Positions 43,201 to 52,985 of a stretch of DNA of 64,000 nucleotides are shown one piece after another (the first letter of the stretch is position 1; each line of letters begins with the position of its first letter). The DNA lies in assembly GCF_900167145.1 (NCBI RefSeq), contig NZ_FUWG01000008.1, positions 62,001 through 126,000 on the forward strand. The letters are read 5' to 3'. Under the pieces are notes generated by a model that did not search any database, was not told where the DNA came from, and saw only the letters and a list, made by a program, of their open reading frames with translations. The stretch comes from Treponema porcinum (GTDB lineage: Bacteria > Spirochaetota > Spirochaetia > Treponematales > Treponemataceae). The translations under genes and the position numbers were made by a program.

Positions 43201-46200
43201 AACATATACTGTAACAGACAGTTTTGGTCGTGAAACAACAGATTATGTAAAATTCAGGTTTGATAATATTTCTCCTGTTGTAGAAATAAACGATTACAAT
43301 CAGCCTGCTTATATTGGACTAACAAGAACTACAATTTATTCATTTGCTGGAACAGTTAATGATGCTAATGCAATAAAATCTCTTGAATATTCTATTGATG
43401 GCGGTACTAAGTGGACTTCTATTTCTGCACAGCAATCTATCAATGCAAATATTGATTTTAAAAATGTAGGTGAAGAAGAAGCAAAAGTACAATTTAGGGC
43501 AACGGATGAGGCTGGTAATGTTTCTGAACTAACAGAAAAGTCATCACGGACTGTAAAAATAATAAAGAATGCACCAGAATTTGGAGCTTCTTTTACATTA
43601 AACGTTACAGACGGAACGCCTAAACAGGATGTTAATACTTATTATGTAAATAAACCGTTTACAATTACGGGAACTGTAACTTCTGCCGCACTTAAGAATG
43701 TTAAGTACGGTTCAGAAATTTTGACAGTTAGTCAAAGCGGTGACGTATATTCTTTCAAAACTACAGAGTTTAATACATCCGGAAACTATACATTTACAGC
43801 AGAGGATATGGCAGGGCAGATGTCTTCAAAAACTGTTTCTGTTGTTTTTGATAAAGAGCCGCCTGTTCCAGAAATTTCTCAGGTTTCACCGCTTGTTACA
43901 GGATATGCAGGTACTCCTGCTGAATATAAAAATGGCGCAGTTAATGGAGAAATAACTGTTCAAGGCTCTTCAACAGATAATGATAAAGTTGTCTCAACTG
44001 TGCTTAAGGTTTATAAAGCAAAGATTGAAGATGGAAAAGTTGTTCTAACTGGAGATGCAATTCAGAGCCTTAAATTTGACGGAACTGAACAGGAAGGCGA
44101 TGCTGTAACAGTTGAAAGTTCTTCAAATACAGCAAATAACTATAAATTTACTGTAGATACTACAAAACTTGTTTTTGACGACGCCGGCATAGTTATCTGT
44201 ATTGAGTCTACAGACAGAACAGGCAATGTTAAAGTTGCAGAATATCCTGTTTATGTATGTCAGGCTACGGATAAACCTACAGTATCTTCTTCTAATCTGA
44301 CTCTTACGTTGTTGGACGAAGATGAGATTTCAAGCGCAGACGGTAAAAACCTGTTTGGAATGGGAAGTCAGACTGTTTATGTAACAGCAACCGATGATGA
44401 CGGAATACAATCTTTTACTTATAAGTTTGATGACGGTACAGAGAAAGAACTTTACAAAAAAGGTGATTATGATTCTGCAACTACTTCCGTAACAAGATCT
44501 GTTCCGTTAGGTTTAACCGGAGCTCATACAATTACATTTAAAGTTACTGATATAAATGACACTGAATATAGCACTGAGCCTATTTTGTTTGCAGTTGATA
44601 ACGATGTTCCTGTAATTTCAGACATTAAGATTGGTGGAAAAACTTATGAAAAAGGAATGTTTGTTTCTAAGAAATTTGCTATTACAGGAAAAGCATCAGA
44701 CGAAAGTGAAATTGCATCTGTTGAATTAGCAGGAGTATTTTCTACTCAATCTCCGTCAGTTTCGGGTTCTGAATCATGGAGTTCTTCTGATTTCGAAGAA
44801 ACTGAGGGTTCTAAAGAGGTAACTGTTACTGTAAAAGATAAGTATGGTCGTTCTTCTTCAACAAAACTGGAATTTAAAGTTGATGTAACTCCGCCTGTAT
44901 GGAAAGAGTCTGAAAATGGAGATAATGTTCCGACTACGATTTCTGGCGGACAAAAAACAAAGACCAATGACGAACTTGCTGCTATGACAGAGAGATATTG
45001 GTTCAACACAAACAGCATTACTTTGTCAGGAAAGGCATGGGATAAAAATGAAATTACCGGCTATACGCTGAAAGTAAATGATACTGAAACAACTTCAAGC
45101 GGAGGCAACGGCTATTCAATTCTTGCTAATTATAACGATGGATTAAACCGTGTTACTCTAGAAGCAAAAGATGCTGCTGGAAATAAATCTAGTCGTGAAA
45201 TTTCTGTTTATGTAGACACCGAGCAGCCTGAACTAAAAAATACGATTGTAACAGTAGACGGAAAAACAGGTTCGTCGCTCTACATAAATGCTGAATCGCA
45301 AGTTACCGTTACAGTATCGGCAGCAGATACAACAAGTGGAGTATCGAAAATTCTGATTGGAATGACTCCTTCATTTAAAGATGAAGATGCGATTGGAACT
45401 CTTGACATATCTTCTGATGATGCTGGTATTAATGGTAACGATGTAACTGAAACTATCAATATTTCTGAAAAGTCTCATGAGTGGGCAGACGGAACACAGA
45501 CAATTTATATACGCGCAGTGGATAAATCAGGACTATCGTCTATAGAAAGTTATATTTCCGGTCTTATCGTAGATAAAACACCGCCTGCAATAACATATAC
45601 TTCGCACTCTCAGGGAGCAGCGGTAAACAAAACAGTAACGGTTTCAGGAACGTATACAGAAGCAAATAATACAGACTCTTTAGAAGCAAGCCTTTATTAC
45701 CGTACAACTTCTGATGGTGCATGGAAAAAAGCATCGCAAACAGTTTATGTATCTGCTGAAGGAACATGGAGTGTTGATTTTGATACAACAGTTCTTAATG
45801 ATAAAACAAAATATGACTTCCAGATAAGGATGACAGACAAAGCCGGGAATACAGTTCCGGAAACGGCAGCTTTACTTACGCTCTATGTTAATCAGGACAG
45901 CAATCGTCCTGTTGTAAAAGTTACTTTCTCAAATACAGACGGAATATTCCGTCTTGGAGATACATCATTTACTGGTACTGTATCTGATGATGACGGTGTT
46001 ATAAAATCAATATATCTTCAGATGGTAGAACAGGGAGATACGTTAAAATCAGATTGGGGAACTGCACTTGCTGAAAACAGTAATGAGTGGAAGTATGAAA
46101 ATATTACAGATGGTACATATAATTTGTATTTTAAGGTAATAGATAAAGCCGGTGGTACATTTATTACAGGTAACAATGACTTACTTACTGTTCCTAAAAT

Positions 46201-49200
46201 TCAGAACAATAATGAAGATGTTGCCGGTGATAAAATTACTTTAAGTGTTGATACAAATCCACCTGTTGTGTCTTCCGTGCAGGTGAATTTACAGTCTGCT
46301 GATAAAGGTGAAGTAGATGATTATGAGGATGTAAATAATAATCATATTTTAGGCGGTGTAAAATATAAATACGCTACGTTTAGGGTAAAGGCATCTGACA
46401 CTGTATCAACAGGTGATAGGCTGACAGTAAATGTAAGGCTTGGTGAACAAGAATATTCTGCATTATATAATAACAATACTGGATATTATGAAACTAAAGC
46501 TGATATTGATATAGGAAATTCAGCTGTATTTGTATCGGGTATTTATCAGTTTGTGGCAGAAGCAAGGGATGAAGCTGGAAAAACAACGTCTCTTACTCGT
46601 ATCGTAACTATTGATAATACGGCACCTGATACAATAAAAAATGTCATTCCATCTGCAGATACAGAAGTTACCGGTGAATTTGAAATGAGCGGTCTTTTGC
46701 AGGACGATGAGAAGGCAAACAGCGGTATTCCGTTGTCTGATGCAATGGCGTATTACATTCCTACAAATACGACTCATGCATATACAACAGAAGAGCAGTT
46801 GAAAACTCTTGCCTGGAGCAACGAGAATCTTACACAGACAGCTGTTACTTGGAAAATAGATTTTGCCGGACTTGCAGAAAAACTTGGCTATTCAAAAGAA
46901 AATGAAATGCTGGGTAATGAATATTTATATGCACAGGATTCTTCAAATACAGATTTGTATGATATTCCTGTGTGGTTCAGATTGACAGATAATGCTGGAA
47001 ACGTAGGCTATATACAGGGAAATACATTGCGTTTCAATCCGAACGCAGATAAGCCTCAGGTTCAGATTACGTATCCTGAAATGATCGACGGCGAGGAACT
47101 TGTAATGGGCGGAACAGTCCGTATTCAAGGTTCTGCAAGCGACAACGAAGGAGTTGATTCTGTTTGGCTTCAGTTCGATTTTAATAATGACGGTGAATAT
47201 GAAAACGGTAACGAAATTGAAAATGCGCCGAAAAATTCTGAAGGAAAGGTATATATCGGAGGTGATTCTGAAAATATTGCCCAATCAATTCCTGTGAAAG
47301 GTGATAACGGTTTCAAGGTAAAAGGAACTCTCAGCTGGTCATCATCCGTAGATCTTTCTGGATTTACTGCCGGTACAAAAATTAGAATGAGGGCGGTTGC
47401 AGTTGATAAGGATACGTCAAATCCGCTTGCAAGTGCATGGTCTAAGGAACTTGTCATTACTGTTGACAACAATATTCCGCAGCTGGAAGATTTAAAGCTT
47501 GTACAATATGCTGAAGAGTCGTATACAACACCGAAAAAAGAAATTTCGTATGCTGATGATGTATTTATTTCTGGTTTGAACTGGCGGCTTGAGGGCAGGG
47601 CTGTTCATACAGAAGGCGTTTCTAACGTTTCTGTTTCTGCCGGTAATAGTATAACAACAGAGGCTGACGGCAATAATAAGAAATTCTTTATTCCTATAAA
47701 TAAAGATACTGGCAGCTGGACTGCTATGATTACGGCAGTTCCGTCTGCGGACTCTCCGTATCAGAACAATACAACATTCTCTGTGCATATAGACAATGAA
47801 GCGCCTGCGCTTGAAACAGACAGCAACGGTCTTATTATGTATAAGGATAATTACGGAATAGAGGCGAATAAACTCAGTTCATCAGTGTTTGTTCAGAACA
47901 GTAACGGTGAATTTGCAACAATCGCCGCACGGGTAAACGAATCTGGCTCTGGTTTTGAGCGTGCAGTATTCTATTTTGTGCGAACTGACAGTGCCGGCAG
48001 TAATAAACGCGTTTATAACGTAATGGACGAAGACAGGAATGTTAATAGAACATCAGTACAGGATAGCAAAGCTGATGGACAAGTCTATATAAATGAAGAC
48101 AAACTTGCCGTACTGTATATGAATAACATAGGAAGAAGCGATCTTACAAAACTTAATCTTACAACAAACAATAATATACGTGCCGGCGGACTTGTAAAAA
48201 TAGGCGGTACGTATCATAAAATTATAGAAGTAACTGAAACTTCTGTAACGATTGATGATGAAGTATCTACGACATATAAGGAAGCAGAATTTGTATACGG
48301 AATGGTCGTTGATAATTCTGGAGAAAGCCGCAATTCTTCCGGCATCAAGAACGATGATGGTGACGGTATGGTTGAATCATACTCAAAGAGCGGTTCAAAC
48401 TATACTTGGGATGCATCCGTTCCGTCCGCAAATATTCCCGACGGTCCGATAGAAATTCATGTTGTTGTATTCGATAAGGCAGGAAATACAAACTACGGTC
48501 GTGTAAGTACGCGTATAAGTAACAGTCCTATTCGTATTACGTCCGTGCGTCTTGCAACGGATTTGAACGGAAACGGAGCGTTTGATGATGCTGAATACCA
48601 ACAGTTCTATGCAATAAAGAATTCTGAAGGAACTGGTGACACTTCACAGGGTGTTGAAATCTGGAATCTTGATACAAAACAGGAACTGGGTAGGGAAAAG
48701 TGCTGGGCTGTAAAAGAACGGCTTTCTATACAGCCAGAATTTGTAGGCGGAACAGAACCTTTCTATTGGACTCTTTCTAAAGGTTCGGAAGGACTTTCTG
48801 CAGGAGAATCACTTGTAAAGTCATCTGCAAAAGAAATTAATAATAAAACTGTATTTTCACTTGATAATAATGATTTAAGTTCTGGTGACGGTTATGAGGG
48901 AGCAGAGTGTTATTATCGCTTCAGCTTCTGGGATTCAACGGAAGAACTTACTCCGGGAACAGATACAAGCTGGACTGTTCTTAATGCATACGTAAAACAG
49001 GAACTGGTCGATAATATTGCTCCGACAGTTTCTATATCTCCGTTCTATTGGAAAAACAGTACAGAAAACAGTCTGTACAAGAACAGTACAGAGAATGGTC
49101 ATATAGAACTTGAAGCGGACTGGCAGGAAACTGACGCTTACAAAAATAATACCGGAAACAGTGTTTATGACGGTGACCCAAAAGTTTCCGGTATTATAAA

Positions 49201-51604
49201 GGTTCAGGGAACAGCAAATGACAACAAGATTCTGAAGAATATAGAAATAAAAATTTCCAGCTTTATGAATGAGTATCAGTCTGTTGGTACATATACAAGA
49301 ACTGGAGATACAGGCTGGAATGATACCAAGTTGGAAAATGATATTGCTGTGGCATTGGAAAATCAAGGCTGGGCATTTACTGTAGACCGCGAGACAATCT
49401 CTCAGGCTGACGGACATACAATAGAATGGACTCTTACGTGGGATACATCAAAGATTACTGATACTGCGGTTACAGATGTAAAGATTTTCGTACGGGCAAC
49501 AGACCAGTCTGAAAAAGCTTCTTCTGAACCAGATGAAATTCAGACGACAGCAGAGAGACCGACTCCATATTACCGCGTAGATGTTGTGCCGTATATTACG
49601 GAATTAATAACAACACTTTCAGGAATCGAAACAAAGAATCATTCTGTATACGGAAGAACAGCCTCAGGCAGATATCCGGTTTATTTCTACACACAGGATG
49701 CTAATGGAAATTCTAATGTATCAGAAAAAATTTCTGTAGTTGGATTTAATATTGCTAAAGAAGATTCTCAAATTATCTTTACTAAAAATGCTGTTACAAC
49801 TACCTTAGATTCTGATTTGAGTTTTCAATTACCGGAAAATGCAGTGTCTGGCAAAATTGAAATTTCTGTTAATTCCATAAAGAACCTGAATAATATAAAT
49901 AATAAAAATGCAAAAGGTTCTTATGAAGATGTGGAATCGGATTCTTTGTATAACAACTATAAGAATTATTACAACCGTCAGCCAAATAATGTAAATAATG
50001 ACCTTTTGGAAGATGATGTTGAACTTGCAATATGGGGAATTAACTCACAATCCGCTGTATCGCCGGAAGGCATTGTTTCTGAAGCAACAATGCATATAAA
50101 TCCTTCTGACGGACAATTGGGCTTCTCATTCTCTTCTGGAAACTATGGATATTATCCTTATGGTGTAGATGATAAAGGAGAGCCCCAAAAATATTCACTT
50201 AAGTTCTGGTGCCGGGATTATACTCCTGTAAATACAATGCGTTTTGTGTACGATAATCAAGGACACATGTTTGGTGTGCATGCTGGTACCGATACAAATA
50301 ATCCGCGTGTTGCCAGATTCCGATTAGTTTCAAGTGTATGGGGACCTAGTTCTGATATAGATAGTAAGGATAGTGACTGGATATGTGCATATAGTGCAAA
50401 TAATGCTCTCCGGCTTGAATATATGGCTAACTATAAGGACAGTGATAAAAGTTATGTAATGAACGGAACTCGTTTCCAGTTCCATCCTCAACTTGCGGCA
50501 AGTGCCAGCGGAACTAAAACAAATTTATATTTAATGTATTATGATTCCCTTACAAATGAACTTAGATTCCGTGCTGGACAAATGGATAATAAGACGGCAT
50601 TTAGCGTTGTATATAAAAATGTAACTAATATCTTTGGACAAGTTACTGGGCAAACAGAAGATTGGTGGGCTCAAAATGACACAAACTATTCTTCTTTTGG
50701 AGATTTTTATGATGATGCATATTTGTATGGTTCTGATTCGACAAAAACTGTTACTGACTATAATCATGTTTCTGTTCTTGCAAGTTCTGCTACAAATACA
50801 GGCAGTTCACCGTATGCACCGGGAGAGCGTTATGCCATTGCCGTTGTGCCAGGTTCTCAAGGTTCTCCAGATACAGTTGTTGCTGTCTGGTGTGATGATA
50901 TTCATAAAACATTATGGTATAGTTATTTGACTGACCCTATAACCAATAATCATCAAAATGTAGATTCAGAAACACATGTAAATAAGAGTTGGTCTACACC
51001 AGTTGCAATTCTTGACGGTAATTCTGGTGGTTATGCGGCAATTGCTGTCGATTCTGCTAACCATATTCATATTGCTTCATACAGCAAAGAAAGGACAGGT
51101 TCTCTTGTATATACATATCTTGACAGTTATGACAGTTATGAATCTGCAACACCAGATTATATAAAAACACATTCTGTATTTGTTGACAGTTACGGAGCAA
51201 CAGGTCAGTACATTACTATTGATTTTGCAAAAGACAGTACTGGAACAAGATATATACCGTATATCGGTTATTTGATGACATCTTTGCAATATCCAAAATA
51301 TGCATACCTTGTTGATGTTGATTCTGCTGTTAAAAATAGTTCTGACTGGATTCCAAAACCAGGTACAGATTCTGAAAATATGTATACGGGTGCATGGGAA
51401 TCAGTAATTTTACCGACAGAAAATAAATTCCTTTTGGATGATATTTGTATCGGAGTCTTTAGAAATTCTAATGGAATGCTTCAAAATATTCCTGTAAAGA
51501 CAGGTACTGATATTTGCGGTGGAAACGGAACTTCAAATCCTGTTATTGGTTACGGTATCAATTACGCTGGTCAAGGCTACATCGAAACCGCCCAGCTTAA
51601 ATAA
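40253..51604 (+). CDS. Giant Ig-like-repeat surface lipoprotein (3783 aa)
   Basis: Signal peptide and lipobox FILSC (Cys23), so lipid-anchored. ATG 40253 is used because GAGGAG lies 5 nt upstream (an in-frame ATG at 40226 adds nine residues). Residues about 30-2900 consist of many bacterial Ig-like domains, each with recurring phrases such as TAPVFVINSP, GTVSDDDGV, TDKAGN, DNTAPD and VDNNIPQL, with about 90-100-residue spacing. The last ~800 residues change to a beta-rich, Tyr/Ser/Asp-rich region with WCDDIHKTLWYSYLT and AIAVDSANHIHIASYSK, like beta-propeller blades. Acidic loops suggest Ca binding. A stalk-like adhesin is a reasonable inference; no enzymatic site is seen. Confidence 0.85.
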   Translation: MKKFLVCLPAVLFILLSVFILSCEVGLGESVDTEAPKISITYPDAKSVIKDRFVLAGECSDDRMVSSVQVTILDSSNNPVTGYELKAPVVESAKSGQVWSVEINAKNADGSYPLKDGKYTFRTIATDGAGRKSAPFERDLEIDNTAPVFVINSPGSTDTETSYGSVLKVEGSIAEAHSVKSMALTVYDTNGIEKASWKEENINIAGGTSVTFAKYYSNTGGTDTLLERYNNIYDSQKGGFQAFKCSVELTDSSCVYQKPDFVPSYNRSSDAGQPVSSDGNTTCDVWLYDDIYGTDAKYVLMGTKASEVWGKAFEVSDFMNILNGTVPYDTPNADGKTVLEVLNSAKTDTSEKSLKMKLNKDANPTYTVMGYSFDSTAEKDGVLTLSPAAKGGTITFKADAGLDGVLFSPETIKVYLFGPFEKDAVSLKLSDIYNDPKAYAEKNAQVTSILYDGKNGVGGGSPDIYGPYTGESRSTWTQSLSLPSDSKIMKATKCYVIAATGEDKDNVEFISANNKYNGFEAQATGVPPTVTISKPETDSISNNPQDIITVKGTIKSDEGTAVNDASYEIYVYDVTNKNTLLGTIKNRDTNSDDDSSMKIIGTLGVDPEVSFEIDASKGTWYPEKGASKDGTKPSEGDVFKYVISVSGVTDTTGKDSVTAQVDMLKPTASIEVSTLLSNEKDGKTRDNCVNGKIKIKGTLSDNDKIASAWAEISDSKGNVTKSDVQPEGTGSFTWDFDTTSLSDNTEYSVKVYALDRAGNKGSSSEQKIYVDQSTDLPVITLSNADDKIKDKDGIGVGENLFDQTGNNKLSGAVVDDDGIEKIEIAYKKFGSDGSFTLLFKSLLSPGGKTSYSFSQALKSAEGAVLEEGFYLIQIKATDNAEGKINTTEFAICINNDAPSITFINPVKNSESYQSNKFTASGTVSGEFGLQDGGSSDKILKRGEKTVTVKHSGSVYEWNDEIDLSNSTESENTGITNDGVLYTITYTVTDSFGRETTDYVKFRFDNISPVVEINDYNQPAYIGLTRTTIYSFAGTVNDANAIKSLEYSIDGGTKWTSISAQQSINANIDFKNVGEEEAKVQFRATDEAGNVSELTEKSSRTVKIIKNAPEFGASFTLNVTDGTPKQDVNTYYVNKPFTITGTVTSAALKNVKYGSEILTVSQSGDVYSFKTTEFNTSGNYTFTAEDMAGQMSSKTVSVVFDKEPPVPEISQVSPLVTGYAGTPAEYKNGAVNGEITVQGSSTDNDKVVSTVLKVYKAKIEDGKVVLTGDAIQSLKFDGTEQEGDAVTVESSSNTANNYKFTVDTTKLVFDDAGIVICIESTDRTGNVKVAEYPVYVCQATDKPTVSSSNLTLTLLDEDEISSADGKNLFGMGSQTVYVTATDDDGIQSFTYKFDDGTEKELYKKGDYDSATTSVTRSVPLGLTGAHTITFKVTDINDTEYSTEPILFAVDNDVPVISDIKIGGKTYEKGMFVSKKFAITGKASDESEIASVELAGVFSTQSPSVSGSESWSSSDFEETEGSKEVTVTVKDKYGRSSSTKLEFKVDVTPPVWKESENGDNVPTTISGGQKTKTNDELAAMTERYWFNTNSITLSGKAWDKNEITGYTLKVNDTETTSSGGNGYSILANYNDGLNRVTLEAKDAAGNKSSREISVYVDTEQPELKNTIVTVDGKTGSSLYINAESQVTVTVSAADTTSGVSKILIGMTPSFKDEDAIGTLDISSDDAGINGNDVTETINISEKSHEWADGTQTIYIRAVDKSGLSSIESYISGLIVDKTPPAITYTSHSQGAAVNKTVTVSGTYTEANNTDSLEASLYYRTTSDGAWKKASQTVYVSAEGTWSVDFDTTVLNDKTKYDFQIRMTDKAGNTVPETAALLTLYVNQDSNRPVVKVTFSNTDGIFRLGDTSFTGTVSDDDGVIKSIYLQMVEQGDTLKSDWGTALAENSNEWKYENITDGTYNLYFKVIDKAGGTFITGNNDLLTVPKIQNNNEDVAGDKITLSVDTNPPVVSSVQVNLQSADKGEVDDYEDVNNNHILGGVKYKYATFRVKASDTVSTGDRLTVNVRLGEQEYSALYNNNTGYYETKADIDIGNSAVFVSGIYQFVAEARDEAGKTTSLTRIVTIDNTAPDTIKNVIPSADTEVTGEFEMSGLLQDDEKANSGIPLSDAMAYYIPTNTTHAYTTEEQLKTLAWSNENLTQTAVTWKIDFAGLAEKLGYSKENEMLGNEYLYAQDSSNTDLYDIPVWFRLTDNAGNVGYIQGNTLRFNPNADKPQVQITYPEMIDGEELVMGGTVRIQGSASDNEGVDSVWLQFDFNNDGEYENGNEIENAPKNSEGKVYIGGDSENIAQSIPVKGDNGFKVKGTLSWSSSVDLSGFTAGTKIRMRAVAVDKDTSNPLASAWSKELVITVDNNIPQLEDLKLVQYAEESYTTPKKEISYADDVFISGLNWRLEGRAVHTEGVSNVSVSAGNSITTEADGNNKKFFIPINKDTGSWTAMITAVPSADSPYQNNTTFSVHIDNEAPALETDSNGLIMYKDNYGIEANKLSSSVFVQNSNGEFATIAARVNESGSGFERAVFYFVRTDSAGSNKRVYNVMDEDRNVNRTSVQDSKADGQVYINEDKLAVLYMNNIGRSDLTKLNLTTNNNIRAGGLVKIGGTYHKIIEVTETSVTIDDEVSTTYKEAEFVYGMVVDNSGESRNSSGIKNDDGDGMVESYSKSGSNYTWDASVPSANIPDGPIEIHVVVFDKAGNTNYGRVSTRISNSPIRITSVRLATDLNGNGAFDDAEYQQFYAIKNSEGTGDTSQGVEIWNLDTKQELGREKCWAVKERLSIQPEFVGGTEPFYWTLSKGSEGLSAGESLVKSSAKEINNKTVFSLDNNDLSSGDGYEGAECYYRFSFWDSTEELTPGTDTSWTVLNAYVKQELVDNIAPTVSISPFYWKNSTENSLYKNSTENGHIELEADWQETDAYKNNTGNSVYDGDPKVSGIIKVQGTANDNKILKNIEIKISSFMNEYQSVGTYTRTGDTGWNDTKLENDIAVALENQGWAFTVDRETISQADGHTIEWTLTWDTSKITDTAVTDVKIFVRATDQSEKASSEPDEIQTTAERPTPYYRVDVVPYITELITTLSGIETKNHSVYGRTASGRYPVYFYTQDANGNSNVSEKISVVGFNIAKEDSQIIFTKNAVTTTLDSDLSFQLPENAVSGKIEISVNSIKNLNNINNKNAKGSYEDVESDSLYNNYKNYYNRQPNNVNNDLLEDDVELAIWGINSQSAVSPEGIVSEATMHINPSDGQLGFSFSSGNYGYYPYGVDDKGEPQKYSLKFWCRDYTPVNTMRFVYDNQGHMFGVHAGTDTNNPRVARFRLVSSVWGPSSDIDSKDSDWICAYSANNALRLEYMANYKDSDKSYVMNGTRFQFHPQLAASASGTKTNLYLMYYDSLTNELRFRAGQMDNKTAFSVVYKNVTNIFGQVTGQTEDWWAQNDTNYSSFGDFYDDAYLYGSDSTKTVTDYNHVSVLASSATNTGSSPYAPGERYAIAVVPGSQGSPDTVVAVWCDDIHKTLWYSYLTDPITNNHQNVDSETHVNKSWSTPVAILDGNSGGYAAIAVDSANHIHIASYSKERTGSLVYTYLDSYDSYESATPDYIKTHSVFVDSYGATGQYITIDFAKDSTGTRYIPYIGYLMTSLQYPKYAYLVDVDSAVKNSSDWIPKPGTDSENMYTGAWESVILPTENKFLLDDICIGVFRNSNGMLQNIPVKTGTDICGGNGTSNPVIGYGINYAGQGYIETAQLK

Positions 51605-51627
51605 ACTATAGGACTTTTCAGAAAATT

Positions 51628-51728
51628 CTCGGCGAGTTTTTCCCAAATTCTCGCCGAGTTTTCCCTAAAAACTCGCCGTACTTTTTAAAATTCTCGCCGA
51701 GAATTTTTTAAAACTCGGCGTGTTTTTT
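51628..51728. repeat. Five-copy 21-22-bp repeat with CTCGSCGAG core
   Basis: CTCGGCGAG or CTCGCCGAG cores start at 51628, 51650, 51672, 51693 and 51714: steps of 22, 22, 21 and 21 bp. Each is set in A-rich left and T-rich right flanks, so each unit alone is a small palindrome and neighbouring units can pair (copies 3 and 5 are CTCGCCGTA and CTCGGCGTG). The last is followed by TTTTTTTT. It lies 23 nt past the giant lipoprotein's stop, so it probably ends that transcript, although five copies exceed what a terminator needs. Confidence 0.8.
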
Positions 51729-51765
51729 TTCAGTAAAGGCAATTGTCATGGTGAACTTCACACTT

Positions 51766-51847
51766 TGTCATGCTGAACTCGGTTCAGCATCCCACTAACG
51801 CTTGTAAAGACCTATCAATGGGATTCCGAAACAAGTTCGGAATGACA
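51766..51847. repeat. Long inverted repeat (TGTCAT...ATGACA element)
   Basis: Two 29-nt arms, 51766-51794 and 51819-51847, read inward from TGTCAT on both ends. Both arms share TGTCAT, GAACT, TTC and ATCCCA and differ at seven or eight positions; the loop is 24 nt. A further partial copy TGTCATGGTGAACTT begins at 51744. AAAGACCTAT occurs in the loop and again just after the element (51859-51870). Similar TGTCATxCTGAAC palindromes are dispersed in many bacterial genomes, which suggests a non-autonomous mobile or REP-like element. Confidence 0.6.
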
Positions 51848-51871
51848 GGGTTGGCGAGTGAAAAGACCTAT

Positions 51872-52747
51872 TTACAGCTCCTGAACCTGCTGTAAAGAAA
51901 GTCCTGTACATTTAGAAATAATTTCCGCAGAAACTCCGGATTTTTTAAAGTTTCTTGCACTTTCAAGTTTTCCTTCAATAGCCGCTTCCTTTAGTGCAAT
52001 TTCTTTCTCTTTTTCAGCTTCTTTATATGCTTTCTCATAAGCTTCTTGAGCAGCCGCTTGGGCGGCGTGTTTGGCGGCTAATCTTATCTCTTGCTCCAAA
52101 GTCATAAAAGTCCTCCGTGCGTCTTCGGTGATTTTGGCTTTGAGGACTTTTTCGTTGATAATCTTTGAAAAGTCTGTTTCGTCCGGTTTCTTCTGTACAA
52201 GAAATTTGAAAAAAGTCCTTAGCTTTTCTGCTGGCATTTTATCATACTTTTGGGCATTGCAAAAGACTTTTGTTGTTTTGTCGTCAAGTACAAGGGTGCT
52301 GTCTTCGAGGCAGACGCTTTTGAAGGTGTAAATCGGTAGCCCTTTGTGAAAAATATCATCAAGGCAGAGGAAAATCACATAACTTTCTGTAAGTGATTCG
52401 TAGTCCTCGCCAGCGTGCAGGGAAGAAACATCCAGTACACTTTGATAATATCTGGCTCTAAGCGGAAGATAATCGTTACCAATGACCTGCATTTCGATAT
52501 CAAAAATTCTGTCGGTGTCGTCTTTTACAAATACATCGAGGCGAATTCCTTTGGCGAAGAAATCGACATTCAGAGTTGTTTCTGGCTGGGCAAGACTTAT
52601 GCTTTCAATCTTAATATTCAAAAGCATTTCGAGGAACTCCTTGCAAAGGTCAAGATTCTCAGACATAACCTTGCAGAAAATGAAGTTGTCTGAAAGTGAA
52701 GCTTCGTTCCATTTTTTGAGAAGCTCCGGCGGATAGTATTCGTTCAT
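51872..52747 (-). CDS. Rpn/T. denticola-type PD-(D/E)XK nuclease family protein
   Basis: 291 aa of the family first named for T. denticola putative transposases and later grouped with Rpn recombination-promoting nucleases. N-terminal nuclease core: LSDNFIFCKVM, then LNVDFFAKGIRLDVFVKDDTDRIFDIEMQV (Asp, Glu-x-Gln) and LPLRARYYQSVLD. The C-terminal part is a helical, Ala/Glu/Lys-rich coil (AAQAAAQEAYEKAYKEAEKEKEIALKEAAIEG) and a final LESARNFKKSGVSAEIISKCTGLS. These genes are usually multicopy and RecA-independent recombination has been reported for E. coli members. Next to repeats, it is plausibly mobile. Confidence 0.85.
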   Translation of the reverse strand: MNEYYPPELLKKWNEASLSDNFIFCKVMSENLDLCKEFLEMLLNIKIESISLAQPETTLNVDFFAKGIRLDVFVKDDTDRIFDIEMQVIGNDYLPLRARYYQSVLDVSSLHAGEDYESLTESYVIFLCLDDIFHKGLPIYTFKSVCLEDSTLVLDDKTTKVFCNAQKYDKMPAEKLRTFFKFLVQKKPDETDFSKIINEKVLKAKITEDARRTFMTLEQEIRLAAKHAAQAAAQEAYEKAYKEAEKEKEIALKEAAIEGKLESARNFKKSGVSAEIISKCTGLSLQQVQEL

Positions 52748-52950
52748 ACACGGCTCCTGTTCTTCACACGATTCTGTGTGTTTTGTTCGGGGATCTTTCT
52801 CCCTACATATAAATCGAATTTATCTTTCATTTTGGGCAAAAAAGTGCAGGGAAATTTGAAAAAAAATTGAAATTTTTTTTTGAAAAATGAGTTTTTGTGT
52901 TTTTAGCTAAACGTAACGGTCTGTTTTACTGTCCGGGTGTTTTCTGGCAT

Positions 52951-52985
52951 AAAAAAAGGACTTCCAAAACTGGAAGTCCTTTTTT
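52951..52985 (-). terminator. Terminator of tRNA-Lys
   Basis: Perfect stem GGACTTCCA (52958-52966)/TGGAAGTCC (52971-52979) with AAAC loop, flanked by A7 and T6, so usable from both strands. On the minus strand it ends the tRNA-Lys transcript directly after the tRNA. Confidence 0.93.

Noticed and set aside
52860..52900. Riboswitch or small RNA in the A/T-rich gap upstream of the Rpn gene
   Set aside because: Only homopolymer A/T runs are present, with no stable stem other than the tRNA terminator.
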